Shown: positions 1-9,257, counted from the first letter of the stretch. The stretch: DNA of 64,000 bases from an uncultured Nioella sp. (GCA_947495575.1 CANLZL010000004.1:185272-249271), one strand, 5' to 3'. The notes: generated from the sequence alone by a model not told the origin. Made by a program: numbers and translations.

Positions 1-237
1 CTGATGGTACCAACGCGCTGCGTTGGCAAGATCCGGGAAGGGCCTCCTTACCCAACCCGCGAACCTCTGATCGAGGTCCGGTGTGGGGCCATCTAAGCCG
101 GTAGTGTCCGAGTCGTTACAATTGCGGCAGCGGTGTTTTTTCTTAGTTTTTCCAAGAAATTTGCGCCGATGGGTCGGTTAGGGGACAAATGCCGATGCCC
201 ATGTTCCGATTCCGACACATCGCGCAAAGCAGGGCTG
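1..237. other. Window edge, no confident gene
   Basis: No gene is supported here. A plus-strand frame is open from base 1 to a TAA at 94-96 and could be the last 31 codons of a gene starting outside the window, but nothing in it is recognisable. The rest is the downstream flank of the dctD-like gene and contains a short T-run near 137-150. Confidence 0.3.
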
Positions 238-1593
238 TTAGTGGCTCGATTGTTCAGCAAAATCTTCCCGCGCCAGCCCATGTTTTTGCATCTTTTCATA
301 GAGGGCTTTGCGGCTAAGGCCGAGCGCCTCATAGGTTTCTTTCAGGCTGCCGCCATGCGCCGTCAGGCTTGCAGCGATTAGGGATTTCTCATGGTCGGCC
401 ATTTGATCGGCCAGCGCCTGCCCAGTGGCGAGGCCCGGCCCGATATCCAGATCGAGACCGAGAGCAAAGCGATCCGCGGCATTGCGCAACTCCCGAACAT
501 TACCGGGCCAGCGCCTGCCAGCGACGGCTGTCAGGATGGCGCCCGGAACGTCGGGGGCTGGCAATTTGTACCGCGCAGCGGCCTCACCCACCAATTGCAC
601 GAAGAGACGCGGTATATCCTCTCGGCGTTCTTCGAGATCGGGAATGCGCAGTGTAACGACATTCAGACGATAGAGCAGGTCGGGGCGGAAGCGTCCGGCC
701 TCTGCCTCTGCCGCCAGGTCGGATTTGCTGGCCGCGAAGATACGGATATCCAGCGCCACTGGGTCGTTGGAACCAAGCCGGGTGATGACCCTGTTCTGGA
801 TCGCGTTTAGCAGCTTGGCCTGCACAGGCTGTGCCATGCTCTCGATTTCATCCAGAAACACAGTTCCACCACGGGCATGTTCGAATTTGCCAAACCGGGC
901 ACGGGTCGCGCCGGGAAAGGCGCCGGCTTCATGCCCAAAGAGCTCGCTTTCGATCAGATCGGCAGGTAGGGCGGCGCAATTGATGTGGACAAAGGGCTTT
1001 TCAGATCGTGGACTGGCACGGTGTAGCGCGCGCGCTGCGACCTCTTTTCCGGTGCCGGTGGCTCCTTCGATCAACACATCGGCTTCGGTGGCGGCAATGG
1101 CCCTTATCTGTTCTCGTAGCTTGGTCATCACCGGGCTACGTCCCGTCAATCGCGCCTCAATCGGATCGCGCGCGCCTACCTGCTGACGCAAGGTGCGGTT
1201 TTCAAGCGTCAGTCGGCGTTTGTCCAACGCCCGTCGTACGGTAGAAACGAGGCGCGCCGGGGAATAGGGTTTTTCCAGAAAATCATAGGCGCCGTCGCGC
1301 ATGGATTGCACGGCCAGTTCTACATCACCATGCCCGGTTACAAGGATCACCGGAAATTCAGGATCAATTTCCAGCGCTTTTCCCATCAACTCCAATCCGT
1401 CCATGCCGGGCATGCGGATATCTGTCACAAGGATGCCGGGAAAATCGCGCGCGACATGGGCAAGCGCCTCGGTCGCGTCCGAAAACGGCGTCACGTCCAG
1501 ATCGTCCAGTTGCAGGCTCTGTTCCGCGGCCATCCGCAGGTGATCTTCGTCGTCGACAAACAGGATGGTTTCACGCGATTTTGGGTCACTCAC
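238..1593 (-). CDS. dctD: DctD-type sigma-54 response regulator
   Basis: Response regulator that would activate sigma-54 promoters on phosphorylation by the adjacent DctB-type kinase, classically for C4-dicarboxylate uptake. The 451 residues show a receiver domain first (VDDEDH acidic pocket, phospho-acceptor in LVTDIRMPG, later LEKPY lysine), then an AAA+ domain with Walker A GATGTGKE and Walker B FLDEIES, then a Fis-type helix-turn-helix at the C-terminus (LKETYEALGLSRKALYEK). The sigma-54 contact loop reads GAFPGA instead of GAFTGA. Its ATG overlaps the dctB stop by 4 bases (ATGA), so the two are translationally coupled. Family assignment is strong. The exact substrate is inferred and could be another dicarboxylate such as malonate, given matB next door. 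Confidence 0.88.
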   Translation of the reverse strand: MSDPKSRETILFVDDEDHLRMAAEQSLQLDDLDVTPFSDATEALAHVARDFPGILVTDIRMPGMDGLELMGKALEIDPEFPVILVTGHGDVELAVQSMRDGAYDFLEKPYSPARLVSTVRRALDKRRLTLENRTLRQQVGARDPIEARLTGRSPVMTKLREQIRAIAATEADVLIEGATGTGKEVAARALHRASPRSEKPFVHINCAALPADLIESELFGHEAGAFPGATRARFGKFEHARGGTVFLDEIESMAQPVQAKLLNAIQNRVITRLGSNDPVALDIRIFAASKSDLAAEAEAGRFRPDLLYRLNVVTLRIPDLEERREDIPRLFVQLVGEAAARYKLPAPDVPGAILTAVAGRRWPGNVRELRNAADRFALGLDLDIGPGLATGQALADQMADHEKSLIAASLTAHGGSLKETYEALGLSRKALYEKMQKHGLAREDFAEQSSH

Positions 1594-3437
1594 TGGGCGG
1601 CCAGTCCTTCTGATTGATCGGCGGCTTGCAAATCGACAACAAAGATTGCGCCGCCATCAGGGTGGTTTCGCGCGGCCAATGTGCCACCGAAATCCTTGAC
1701 GATATTGTAAGAAATGGAAAGCCCCAGACCCAGACCTTTACCCGGTGATTTCGTGGTAAAAAATGGATCAAAAAGGTTCTCCAGCACATCATCGCTGAGA
1801 CCTGGGCCAAAATCACGGACCTCGACTTTGCGGCGCGCACCTTCCGTCACCACTGAAATTTCGATCTCTGGTTTTCCTCGCGCTTCCATCGCGTCCAAGG
1901 CATTAGACAAAAGATTGACCAAAACCTGTTGCAATCTGACCTGGCCGCCGGAAACCAGAATATCCGTATTGGGCCGGTTATAACGCAACTCGGCCTTGGC
2001 AGCGTTCAGTTTGGGCCCCATCAATTCAATCGCCGCATCAAGCACCTCCAACAGGGACACGGCACTGATTTTTTCCTGCGGCCTACGGGCGAAATTGCGC
2101 AGATGTTTCGAGATGGAAGCCATTCTGTCGGCCATCTGCGAAATCAGTGTCACGTTCTTTCGGGCATCTTCAGCGCGATCCCGGTCAAGGAAGGTTGCTG
2201 CATTCTCTGCATAGGCTTTGACGGCGGCCAATGGCTGGTTGAACTCATGGCTGAGCGCTGCCGACATTTGGCCCAAGGCCGCCAGTTTGCCTGCCTGAAC
2301 CAGTTCCGTCTGCGTTTTTCGCAAACGCAGTTCCGTGGCCTTACGTTCTTCGATCTCTTGCACCAATTGCGTGTTTGCGGCGTTCAAATCAGATGTTCGT
2401 TCGGCCACCCGGCGCTCCAATTGCGCGCGGTGAGCCTGTTGTTGTTCCAACCGCTCCAGCAAACGGGCGCGGCGTTGCAGGAACAGGACGCCGACAAGCC
2501 CGGCAAAAAGGACGGCCAAAATAATAAGGGCAAGCGACTGCCTGGCCTGGATAAGGGCAGGGCGGGTAGGTGTCAGGACCATCACCCGCCATCCTGCGGC
2601 GGCGACAAGCCCGACATTTGTGACGAAGTCCTCTTGATCGGAAACCGTCAGGATCGACCGCATATCGGCCAGCGCTTCGGTTTCAACCTGCATCGGGATC
2701 AGCCGGTCCAACGGGTATTGTCGGGTTTCTGCGATGCGGGCTAATGCGTCCTCGGACAAGGGGCCGAGTGTGCGGAAGTGCCAGTCTGACCTGTCGGACA
2801 AAAAGACCACGTCATTCTGATCGGTCACAATGATCGTGTTTTCGCTTTCGGCCCAAGTGTCCTCAAAGGATTCGAGATGAATTTTGACAGCCACCACGCC
2901 AGCAATTTCGGTGCCATCCAATATTGGCGCCGCAAAGAAATAGCCCCTGAGGCCTGAGGAAGTGCCAAGCGCGTGAAACCGACCACGCCCATTCGTTAGC
3001 GCGTCGATGAAATAAGGTCTGTAGTCATAACGTCGGCCTACGAAACTGGTGTCGAGGCGATAGTTTGAGGACGCGATTGTCATACCCGTTGGGTCCATCA
3101 CCCAAATATCGGCCACATCCAACGTCAACGCCGTCTGACGGAGTTGTTCATTCGCATAAGGCAGCAGACCCTGATTGTCCGGGTCGCGCAGGATTTCGGT
3201 CAGGATAGGCCGTTCGGCCAATAGCGCAGGTAGGGCTTCAGACCTGTCCAGTGCGCCGCGGATGGATTGGATGGCAAGGCTTAGTGTTGCCTCTTCCCGT
3301 TCAGCCGTCTGGATCAGGAAATACTGCTCGATCCGCGGCAGAGCTGCTAAACCGGCAACCACCACGACGCCGATGATCACCGCGATGTTGCGGATGGCGT
3401 GGCGAATGCGCCGGGTTTTTGGCAAACTTGTCGTCAT
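1590..3437 (-). CDS. dctB: DctB-type membrane sensor histidine kinase
   Basis: Membrane histidine kinase, 615 residues. An N-terminal membrane helix (about residues 18-40) is followed by a periplasmic double-PAS-like sensor of about 260 residues, a second membrane helix (about 305-325), a coiled-coil linker, a HisKA domain with ALSHEFNQPLAAVK, and a HATPase domain with NLLSNALDA (N box), DFGPGLSD (G1) and GKGLGLGLSI (G2). This order and length match DctB. It is the first gene of a two-gene operon with dctD. It is divergent from matB across 137 bases, so the pair may respond to the same carboxylate that MatB activates. That link is inference; no transporter gene is in the window. Confidence 0.88.
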   Translation of the reverse strand: MTTSLPKTRRIRHAIRNIAVIIGVVVVAGLAALPRIEQYFLIQTAEREEATLSLAIQSIRGALDRSEALPALLAERPILTEILRDPDNQGLLPYANEQLRQTALTLDVADIWVMDPTGMTIASSNYRLDTSFVGRRYDYRPYFIDALTNGRGRFHALGTSSGLRGYFFAAPILDGTEIAGVVAVKIHLESFEDTWAESENTIIVTDQNDVVFLSDRSDWHFRTLGPLSEDALARIAETRQYPLDRLIPMQVETEALADMRSILTVSDQEDFVTNVGLVAAAGWRVMVLTPTRPALIQARQSLALIILAVLFAGLVGVLFLQRRARLLERLEQQQAHRAQLERRVAERTSDLNAANTQLVQEIEERKATELRLRKTQTELVQAGKLAALGQMSAALSHEFNQPLAAVKAYAENAATFLDRDRAEDARKNVTLISQMADRMASISKHLRNFARRPQEKISAVSLLEVLDAAIELMGPKLNAAKAELRYNRPNTDILVSGGQVRLQQVLVNLLSNALDAMEARGKPEIEISVVTEGARRKVEVRDFGPGLSDDVLENLFDPFFTTKSPGKGLGLGLSISYNIVKDFGGTLAARNHPDGGAIFVVDLQAADQSEGLAAQ

Positions 3438-3574
3438 TGCTGCCGATTATGGGCCGGGAAGGCGAGGATGCCTAGGGGGGCCGCGACGTGACGCACCCCC
3501 GGGGCCTTGCAACACGCGCGTGATCGGCGCAAAGGAAAGCGTAACCTACGACGGAATATAATCGGATTGCGGCA

Positions 3575-5101
3575 ATGTACGAAACAAACTTTCTTGGAGC
3601 TCAATTGCGCGCCGCATCTTTGGGAGCGGAAGACCGCCCTTTTCTGATCTCGAGCGAGACCGGTGCCAACGTAAGCTATGGCCAGTTTTTTGCCGAGGCC
3701 GAACGTATGGCGGCGATGTTGCAACGCTTGGGAGTGGTGCCCGGCGATCGCATTGCGGTGCAAGCCCCCAAGACCAAAGAGATGCTGGAGTTGTACGTAG
3801 GCTCTGTACTTGCGGGGGCAGTGTTTCTGCCCCTGAACACGGCTTATACCCCCCAGGAAGTTGCATATTTCCTGGACGATGCTACGCCAAAAGTGCTGAT
3901 TTGCGACCCGAAGAGCCTCGCGGCTATGACCGAGATTGCCTCCTCGGCAGGTGTGGCCCATATCCTGACATTAGATGAGGATGGCAGCGGCACGCTGTCC
4001 GATGCCAAATCCAAATATGCCCCGGGTTTCCAAGCCGTTGGGCGTGGCCCAGACGATTTGGCGGCGATCCTTTACACCTCCGGTACTACGGGCCGGTCCA
4101 AGGGTGCGATGCTGACCCACCGGGCTTTGGCATCCAATTCACAAGCGCTCTGCCAGTACTGGCAATTCACCTCTGACGATGTGCTGATCCACGCTCTGCC
4201 AATATTTCATACGCATGGGCTGTTCGTGGCGACCAACGTCACGCTATTTGCAGGCGGCGCATGTATCTTTATGCCCGGTTTCAATGCAGAGGCCATTCTG
4301 AATGCAATGCCCAAGGCAACTGCGCTCATGGGCGTTCCAACCTTTTATACCCGGCTATTGCAGCATGCCGAACTGAAGGACGCCTCGCGCCAGATGCGCC
4401 TCTTTGTGTCAGGTTCAGCGCCCCTGTTGGCCGAAACCCATGATCGGTGGCGGGAAGTGACGGGCCATGCGATCCTTGAACGCTATGGCATGACGGAAAC
4501 CAATATGAATACCTCGAACCCCTATGATGGGGATCGGCGCGCCGGAACGGTTGGGTTTCCGCTGCCCGGGGTGGAGCTCAAGATTTGTGATCCTGAGACT
4601 GGCGACGAGGTGCCGCAAGGCGACATCGGCATTTTGGAAGTGCGCGGTGAGAATGTGTTTGCCGGCTATTGGAACATGCCGGAAAAAACGGCTGAGGAAC
4701 TGCGGCCAAACGGGTTTTTTATCACCGGCGATATGGGGCGGGTGGATAAGGATGGTTATGTTCACATCGTAGGGCGGGCCAAAGATCTGATCATCACCGG
4801 GGGGTTCAACGTCTATCCAAAGGAAGTTGAACTTGTGATTGATAACTTACCGGGCGTAAATGAAAGCGCGGTGATCGGTATTCCTCATCCCGATTTCGGA
4901 GAAGCCGTGGTTGCAGTGGTGGTCCCCAATGCGGGCGCTGCACTGGATGCGGATCAGGTTAAGCAGGCGCTGGCGGACCAGTTGGCGAAATTCAAGCAGC
5001 CTAAACATGTGGTTATCCTGCCGGAATTGCCGCGAAACACGATGGGGAAGGTTCAGAAGGTTCTGCTGCGGCAAGACTTTGCTGGACTTTTCGCAACATA
5101 G
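3575..5101 (+). CDS. matB: Malonyl-CoA synthetase (malonate-CoA ligase)
   Basis: Acyl-CoA synthetase of the ANL superfamily, 508 residues, most like MatB, which makes malonyl-CoA from malonate, ATP and CoA. Visible motifs: P-loop YTSGTTGRSKGAM, LPIFHTHGLF, the ERYGMTETNM adenylate motif, the GRAKDLIITGGFNVYP hinge and the catalytic lysine region PRNTMGKVQK. The HTHGLF and RYGMTETNM forms are typical of MatB rather than long-chain enzymes. It starts an apparent two-gene operon with the CoA transferase (13-base gap). A methylmalonate-type or other short diacid substrate is possible. Confidence 0.8.
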   Translation: MYETNFLGAQLRAASLGAEDRPFLISSETGANVSYGQFFAEAERMAAMLQRLGVVPGDRIAVQAPKTKEMLELYVGSVLAGAVFLPLNTAYTPQEVAYFLDDATPKVLICDPKSLAAMTEIASSAGVAHILTLDEDGSGTLSDAKSKYAPGFQAVGRGPDDLAAILYTSGTTGRSKGAMLTHRALASNSQALCQYWQFTSDDVLIHALPIFHTHGLFVATNVTLFAGGACIFMPGFNAEAILNAMPKATALMGVPTFYTRLLQHAELKDASRQMRLFVSGSAPLLAETHDRWREVTGHAILERYGMTETNMNTSNPYDGDRRAGTVGFPLPGVELKICDPETGDEVPQGDIGILEVRGENVFAGYWNMPEKTAEELRPNGFFITGDMGRVDKDGYVHIVGRAKDLIITGGFNVYPKEVELVIDNLPGVNESAVIGIPHPDFGEAVVAVVVPNAGAALDADQVKQALADQLAKFKQPKHVVILPELPRNTMGKVQKVLLRQDFAGLFAT

Positions 5102-5114
5102 CTGAGGGGTCAGT

Positions 5115-6473
5115 ATGGGTTGGATCAAAACAGTTTTTGAAGGGCTTGGTATCGCAGGGGGTCATCAGGTTACCGGCGATGGGTACCATAGTTCTGCCTT
5201 TCGGGTGACGGATATGGCGCTGGCCACGATGGCTTCGGTCGGACGAAGCATTGTTGAGCTGCGTGCCGCCATGGGCCAGGGTTATCCCGGCGCCATGGTG
5301 GAAGTGGATCGCGGCCTTGCATCGCATTGGTTCAAAGGCTCCATCCGGCCGGTTGGTTGGAGTTTGCCGCCTGTCTGGGACGACATAGCCGGCGATTACC
5401 AGACTAGGGATGGCTGGATCAAACTGCACACCAATGCGGCGCACCACAAAGCTGCTGCTTTACAAGTTTTAGGTGTCTCAGCGGAAAAGGCATCTGTGGC
5501 AGAGGCTGTTGCCAGATGGGATGCGAGTGAGTTGGAGGCCGCAATTGCTCAGGCTGGTGGCGTGGCCGCCGAAATGCGCAGCGCGGCTGACTGGGCGCGC
5601 CATCCGCAGGGCCGCGCTGTTGCTAAAGACCCGTTTGTCACGTGGTCGCCGGCGCGCAAATCTGTACCGCGCTCTGATTGGCAGCCAACCGCGGATCGAC
5701 CCTTGGCAGGTCTTCGCGTGCTCGATCTGACACGGATCTTGGCCGGACCGATCGCAACTCGAACACTGGCCGGTTTCGGAGCAGAAGTTCTGCGAATTGA
5801 TCCTGTGGATTGGGATGAACCGAATGTGGCTCCGGAGGTCACCTTGGGCAAACGCTGTGCCCGATTGGATTTACGCAGCGACACGGGCCGCGAGGCTTTT
5901 CGCCAGCTGTTGCGGCAGGCGGATGTGCTGGTTCACGGCTATCGCCCGGATGCTTTAGAGGGATTGGGGCTGGGTCGCGACTGGCGGCTTGATGTAGCCC
6001 CGCACGGGATCGAAGTTCAGATAAACGCCTATGGCTGGACTGGTCCGTGGTCCGGCAGGCGCGGCTACGACAGCCTTGTTCAGATGAGCAGCGGGATTGC
6101 GCATTCAGGCATGCTTTGGGCCAATAGCGACGGGCCTAATCCCCTGCCGGTTCAAGCCTTGGACCATTCCACGGGCTATGCAGCAGCGTCTGCTGCAATC
6201 GTGGCATTGCGCGACGTTATCTTGGGTAAAGGGGCCCGCGATGCGCGGCTGTCCTTGGCACGGACGGCTCAGGTCTTGTTGGAACACCCGGCTACTTCCG
6301 ATCAATTACCCGCGCTTGCGTCGCTTGCCGAGAGTGATTTTTCCGAGGACCTTGAAACGACGCCTTGGGGTCCCGCCAAGCGCTTACGCCCCGCGATCTC
6401 GGTCGAAGGGGCGCCAATGTTCTGGGATCGGCCTGCCTGTAAACTTGGCAGCTCTGAAGCTGTTTGGTCTTAG
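5115..6473 (+). CDS. Class III CoA transferase (CaiB/BaiF family)
   Basis: CoA transferase of the CaiB/BaiF (family III) type, 452 residues. The second half carries the clearest family signature: LRVLDLTRILAGPIATRTLA followed by GAEVLRIDP and TLGKRCARLDL, the conserved start of the fold, with INAYGWTGPWSGRRGYDSL near residues 297-315. The first half (about 200 residues) reads as a second, degenerate copy of the fold, as in two-domain family members. An ATG with GAGGGG upstream follows matB by 13 bases, so it is probably cotranscribed. It converges with the DapA-family gene, overlapping it by 4 bases. The acyl donor and acceptor cannot be told. Confidence 0.75.
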   Translation: MGWIKTVFEGLGIAGGHQVTGDGYHSSAFRVTDMALATMASVGRSIVELRAAMGQGYPGAMVEVDRGLASHWFKGSIRPVGWSLPPVWDDIAGDYQTRDGWIKLHTNAAHHKAAALQVLGVSAEKASVAEAVARWDASELEAAIAQAGGVAAEMRSAADWARHPQGRAVAKDPFVTWSPARKSVPRSDWQPTADRPLAGLRVLDLTRILAGPIATRTLAGFGAEVLRIDPVDWDEPNVAPEVTLGKRCARLDLRSDTGREAFRQLLRQADVLVHGYRPDALEGLGLGRDWRLDVAPHGIEVQINAYGWTGPWSGRRGYDSLVQMSSGIAHSGMLWANSDGPNPLPVQALDHSTGYAAASAAIVALRDVILGKGARDARLSLARTAQVLLEHPATSDQLPALASLAESDFSEDLETTPWGPAKRLRPAISVEGAPMFWDRPACKLGSSEAVWS

Positions 6474-7366
6474 TTTAGGTGATCTGAGAAGGGCGCCAGT
6501 TCGCGAATTAGGGCTAGGCCATCCGCGATGCGGGCGTCCAGGTGCGGCGGCAGGAGCGTCAACCATCTGGGATCATTTTGAGTGACGGCCAGAACTGCTT
6601 TCATCGCGCTTATCAGTCCAGCTTTCTGAATGACGGCGCGAAACCCCGCAATGACCTCCTCCTGCCCTTCCATCACGGACTGCGTTCTCGCCGTGTCGTA
6701 CAGCGCGCGTATCGCTGGCGCGTTCAAGTTCATCGTGGCCGAAATGCATCCCGCCGCGCCGACTGCCAGCCCTTTGGTCAGGAAGGTTTCTGATCCCGGA
6801 AAAACGGACAAGGCTGGTGCGGCGCTCAACACTGCAGCGGTGTTGGACCAATCGCCGGAGCTGTCTTTGTAAGCCACAAAGGAACGCGGCGCCTCGGCGT
6901 TCAGTCGCGCAGCAAGACTAGGAGATATCGGAACCCCAGAGTTTTGCGGGATGTTGTAAAGAATGATTGGCGCGCCGTGAATGGATTTGGAGAGGGACAG
7001 GAAGTATCGGGCCTGTCCGTCATCCCCAACATAGCCATTGAAGAAGGACGGGAGGACCATCACGCCAGCCGCACCCAGGTCGAGTGCATGTTGCGACAGA
7101 CGGGTGGTATCGGCCAAGGCCGTCACGCCGGTTCCTGGCAACAGCTTTGCCGCAGGAATACCCGCCTGAACCAGCCAAGAGAGCGCTTCCATCCGGGTAT
7201 CCACGCCGATTGACAGGGCCTCGCCAGTGGTGCCGAACGGAGACAGGTAATGTGCACCATCGTCTAACATTCGCAGGGCGTGAGCGATCCAAAGATCCTT
7301 GGCGATCCGACCGTCAGCTTCAAACGGCGTCAGAAGGGGACAAATTACACCGGAAATATCGGACAT
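6470..7366 (-). CDS. DapA-family (DHDPS/NAL) aldolase or lyase
   Basis: Class I aldolase of the dihydrodipicolinate synthase / N-acetylneuraminate lyase family, 298 residues, a TIM barrel. The N-terminal GVICPLLTPFEADGRI, the pocket motif FGTTGEA, the tyrosine in ILYNIPQNSG and the Schiff-base lysine in VAYKDSSGDW are all present. It is not clearly the lysine-biosynthetic DapA: the usual GTTGES motif ends in A here and it sits alone with no lysine genes. It more likely acts on a keto-acid in catabolism. Gene context (matB, CoA transferase, convergent) does not settle the substrate. Confidence 0.75.
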   Translation of the reverse strand: MSDISGVICPLLTPFEADGRIAKDLWIAHALRMLDDGAHYLSPFGTTGEALSIGVDTRMEALSWLVQAGIPAAKLLPGTGVTALADTTRLSQHALDLGAAGVMVLPSFFNGYVGDDGQARYFLSLSKSIHGAPIILYNIPQNSGVPISPSLAARLNAEAPRSFVAYKDSSGDWSNTAAVLSAAPALSVFPGSETFLTKGLAVGAAGCISATMNLNAPAIRALYDTARTQSVMEGQEEVIAGFRAVIQKAGLISAMKAVLAVTQNDPRWLTLLPPHLDARIADGLALIRELAPFSDHLN

Positions 7367-7449
7367 TGAACCTCACCAAAGCTTCGCATGCGATCACCTT
7401 AGCAGTCTCCATGGGGTAGGGTGCAACCCGTGGGTCTTCGGAAGTAGTC

Positions 7450-8199
7450 TTAGCTGCGCCGAAGCAGGTAAATATCCATGATCCAACCATGCCGGGCTCG
7501 GGCGTCGGACCGGGCTGTTTCGATCCTTGCTGTAACCTCTGACACGGGCCCCGCAATATTGATCTCTTGCGCCATGCCCGCGTAGCCGGACCACCAGATA
7601 TGCAGGTTTTCAGCGGGCAATCGACGAAAGCTCATTTCCCCATCCAGCATGATGACTGCGGTCTCAGCGCCTTCCGGCCATCCATGGTCACGGATCTGTC
7701 GCCCGGTGGTAATGACCACTGGCGCGTTTATTTCGTTCAGAGGGATGGCATGTGCGGCCGTCAACGCCTGAATCGAAGTAATGCCGGGGATGACCGTCAT
7801 ATCTAACGGAAGGTTGCGCGCAACCCGTTTTGCAATGCGCAAAGTGCTGTCATAAAGCGACGGGTCGCCCCATATGAGGAACCCGACGCAACCTGCATGG
7901 CCAAGGTTCTTACTTATGGTTGCCGTCCAGATCGCAGCGATTGCGTCGTGCCAGCGGTCGACACGCTCACGATAATCGGTGATCAACGGGTCGCGTGTAG
8001 GCAGATCGAATTCAACAACCTTGGTTGTTGGGCCAAGATGGGTTTGGCACATTTGTCTGCGAATTTCCGCCAGCTCGTCTTTTTCGTCGCCCTTATTCGG
8101 GATCAGGATCAGATCGGAACCCTGCAATGCCTCAATGGCTTGCAGCGTCAGGTGGTTGGGGTGGCCAGTGCCGATGCCAATCAGGGAAAGCTGGATCAT
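7450..8199 (-). CDS. cobF: Precorrin-6A synthase (deacetylating)
   Basis: CobF, the SAM-dependent C1 methyltransferase that also removes the acetyl fragment in aerobic cobalamin synthesis, 249 residues. It begins MIQLSLIGIGTGHPNHLTLQ, the tetrapyrrole methylase glycine-rich entry, with GDPSLYDSTLRI and the VIPGITSIQALTAAHAIPL loop further on. The start at 8199 is chosen over an in-frame ATG 51 bases upstream because the family begins with this methylase motif, because AAGGCG lies just upstream, and because the longer version would run into the cbiM terminator hairpin. It lies downstream of cbiM, separated by that hairpin. Confidence 0.9.
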   Translation of the reverse strand: MIQLSLIGIGTGHPNHLTLQAIEALQGSDLILIPNKGDEKDELAEIRRQMCQTHLGPTTKVVEFDLPTRDPLITDYRERVDRWHDAIAAIWTATISKNLGHAGCVGFLIWGDPSLYDSTLRIAKRVARNLPLDMTVIPGITSIQALTAAHAIPLNEINAPVVITTGRQIRDHGWPEGAETAVIMLDGEMSFRRLPAENLHIWWSGYAGMAQEINIAGPVSEVTARIETARSDARARHGWIMDIYLLRRS

Positions 8200-8220
8200 G
8201 TTTGACGCCTTAAAATGCAA

Positions 8221-8246
8221 CACGGCCCCGCGCAATGGGGGCCGTG
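8221..8246 (-). terminator. Hairpin between cbiM and cobF
   Basis: A 9-bp stem (CACGGCCCC / GGGGCCGTG) with an 8-base loop, followed on the minus strand by TTGCATTTTAA. It sits 25 bases past the cbiM stop and just before cobF, so it would end or attenuate the riboswitch-driven cbiM transcript. The T-run is weak, so partial read-through into cobF is plausible. Confidence 0.6.
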
Positions 8247-8271
8247 TCAAATTGGGTATCAGCCTTAAAAA

Positions 8272-8949
8272 TCAGGCGTTCTGATACAGGCGCGGCTCAA
8301 CCAGACCAGAGCCTTCGAGACCTTTCAGCGATTTGGCGGCGGCCAAAACTGCAAGGTCAGCAATCGGCTCGATCAGGACAACCAGCATATAGGCGCCACC
8401 GAAGGCCAGAACAGACGACATCGTATCGGCGCCAACGCCCTGCCCGTAGAAGGCCCAAAAGGCAACCCAGGCAACCACGCCGCCCTGGTAGGCGGTCGAA
8501 AGCTTGAGGGCTTGGGAATAGCTTAGGTCAACATAGCGCGTACCCGGTGCGATGACCTTTTTGGCCAGAGCCGAGATTGCGAACAGCGGCACCAGCAGAG
8601 TGGTGAGGTTCACGAAATACATCGGCATGTCAGTCGGGGCAAAGAACATACCTTGAATCAGAAGGCCAAGCGCCAGTCCAATGGCGGCAGGGGCCGCACC
8701 AAGCATCAACAGCAGGGTCGAGCCAAGGATGAAGTGAACTTCGGAAATGCCAACCGGGAAATGCGGCAGAAGCTCGAAGAATACGAATGCGCCAATAGTG
8801 GCAAGGCCCGAGCGGACGGCCAGAGATGCAACACCGCTTTCACGGATGGTGTCGAGCGCCAGTTTGGCGGCGTAAGTCGCGCCACCTGCTGCGGTTGCAT
8901 AGGCCAGAGCCATCTTGGCGCCGTGAACGATACCGGGTTCGATATGCAT
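8272..8949 (-). CDS. cbiM: CbiM-type cobalt (nickel) permease component
   Basis: Integral membrane protein of the CbiM/EcfT-linked substrate-binding family, 225 residues, likely taking up cobalt for B12. It begins MHIEPGIVHGAKM; the short N-terminal M-H-I stretch that donates metal ligands is the family hallmark. Six or so hydrophobic segments follow, with FPVGISEVHFILGSTLLLMLG as the conserved histidine-containing region. A strong Shine-Dalgarno (AGGAG) precedes the ATG. A cobalamin riboswitch lies directly upstream. No CbiN, CbiQ or CbiO is present nearby, so it either works alone or borrows an energising module encoded elsewhere. Confidence 0.85.
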   Translation of the reverse strand: MHIEPGIVHGAKMALAYATAAGGATYAAKLALDTIRESGVASLAVRSGLATIGAFVFFELLPHFPVGISEVHFILGSTLLLMLGAAPAAIGLALGLLIQGMFFAPTDMPMYFVNLTTLLVPLFAISALAKKVIAPGTRYVDLSYSQALKLSTAYQGGVVAWVAFWAFYGQGVGADTMSSVLAFGGAYMLVVLIEPIADLAVLAAAKSLKGLEGSGLVEPRLYQNA

Positions 8950-9035
8950 ATTTATGTCTCCTCTGCCGACCCCTCGCCGGCGTAATTGGGGCGTGACGCC
9001 CCGGATTTTTTCGTGCCAGATCCGGCACAGGCTGT

Positions 9036-9215
9036 CACGGCAGGTCTCCTGACTTGCGGGTCGATGCTGTCCTGTCGGGCCTTCCCGCCTTGTCCGGCAG
9101 TGGCATGATCCGATGGGGGCTCGCCGCTCACAGTTGCGGGGGCAGTCACGGGTTTGGCGCCTGATGGCTACACCTCACCGTGTTCCCTTTTAATCCCTTC
9201 AGGTGTTTGCCGTCG
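9036..9215 (-). promoter_or_regulatory. Cobalamin riboswitch upstream of cbiM
   Basis: On the minus strand the leader carries the conserved cobalamin-aptamer elements in order: AACACGGTGAGGTGTAGCC, GCCCCCGCAACTGTGA, GCCACTGCCGGACAAGG (B12-box core) and GTCAGGAGACCTGCC at the 3' end. Hairpins between the aptamer and the cbiM Shine-Dalgarno (for example GTGCC..GGCAC near 9014-9025) could form the expression platform. It predicts repression of metal uptake by adenosylcobalamin. Confidence 0.9.
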
Positions 9216-9257
9216 GGGAACCGTAAATATGTTCATTTCACGCGGGGGTTGCGCCTG

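Noticed and set aside
1929..2744. 271-residue plus-strand frame
   Set aside because: Antisense shadow of dctB.
3480..3520. Sigma-54 promoter upstream of matB
   Set aside because: GGGGCCTTGCA resembles part of the -24/-12 element, but the spacing of GG and GC is wrong.
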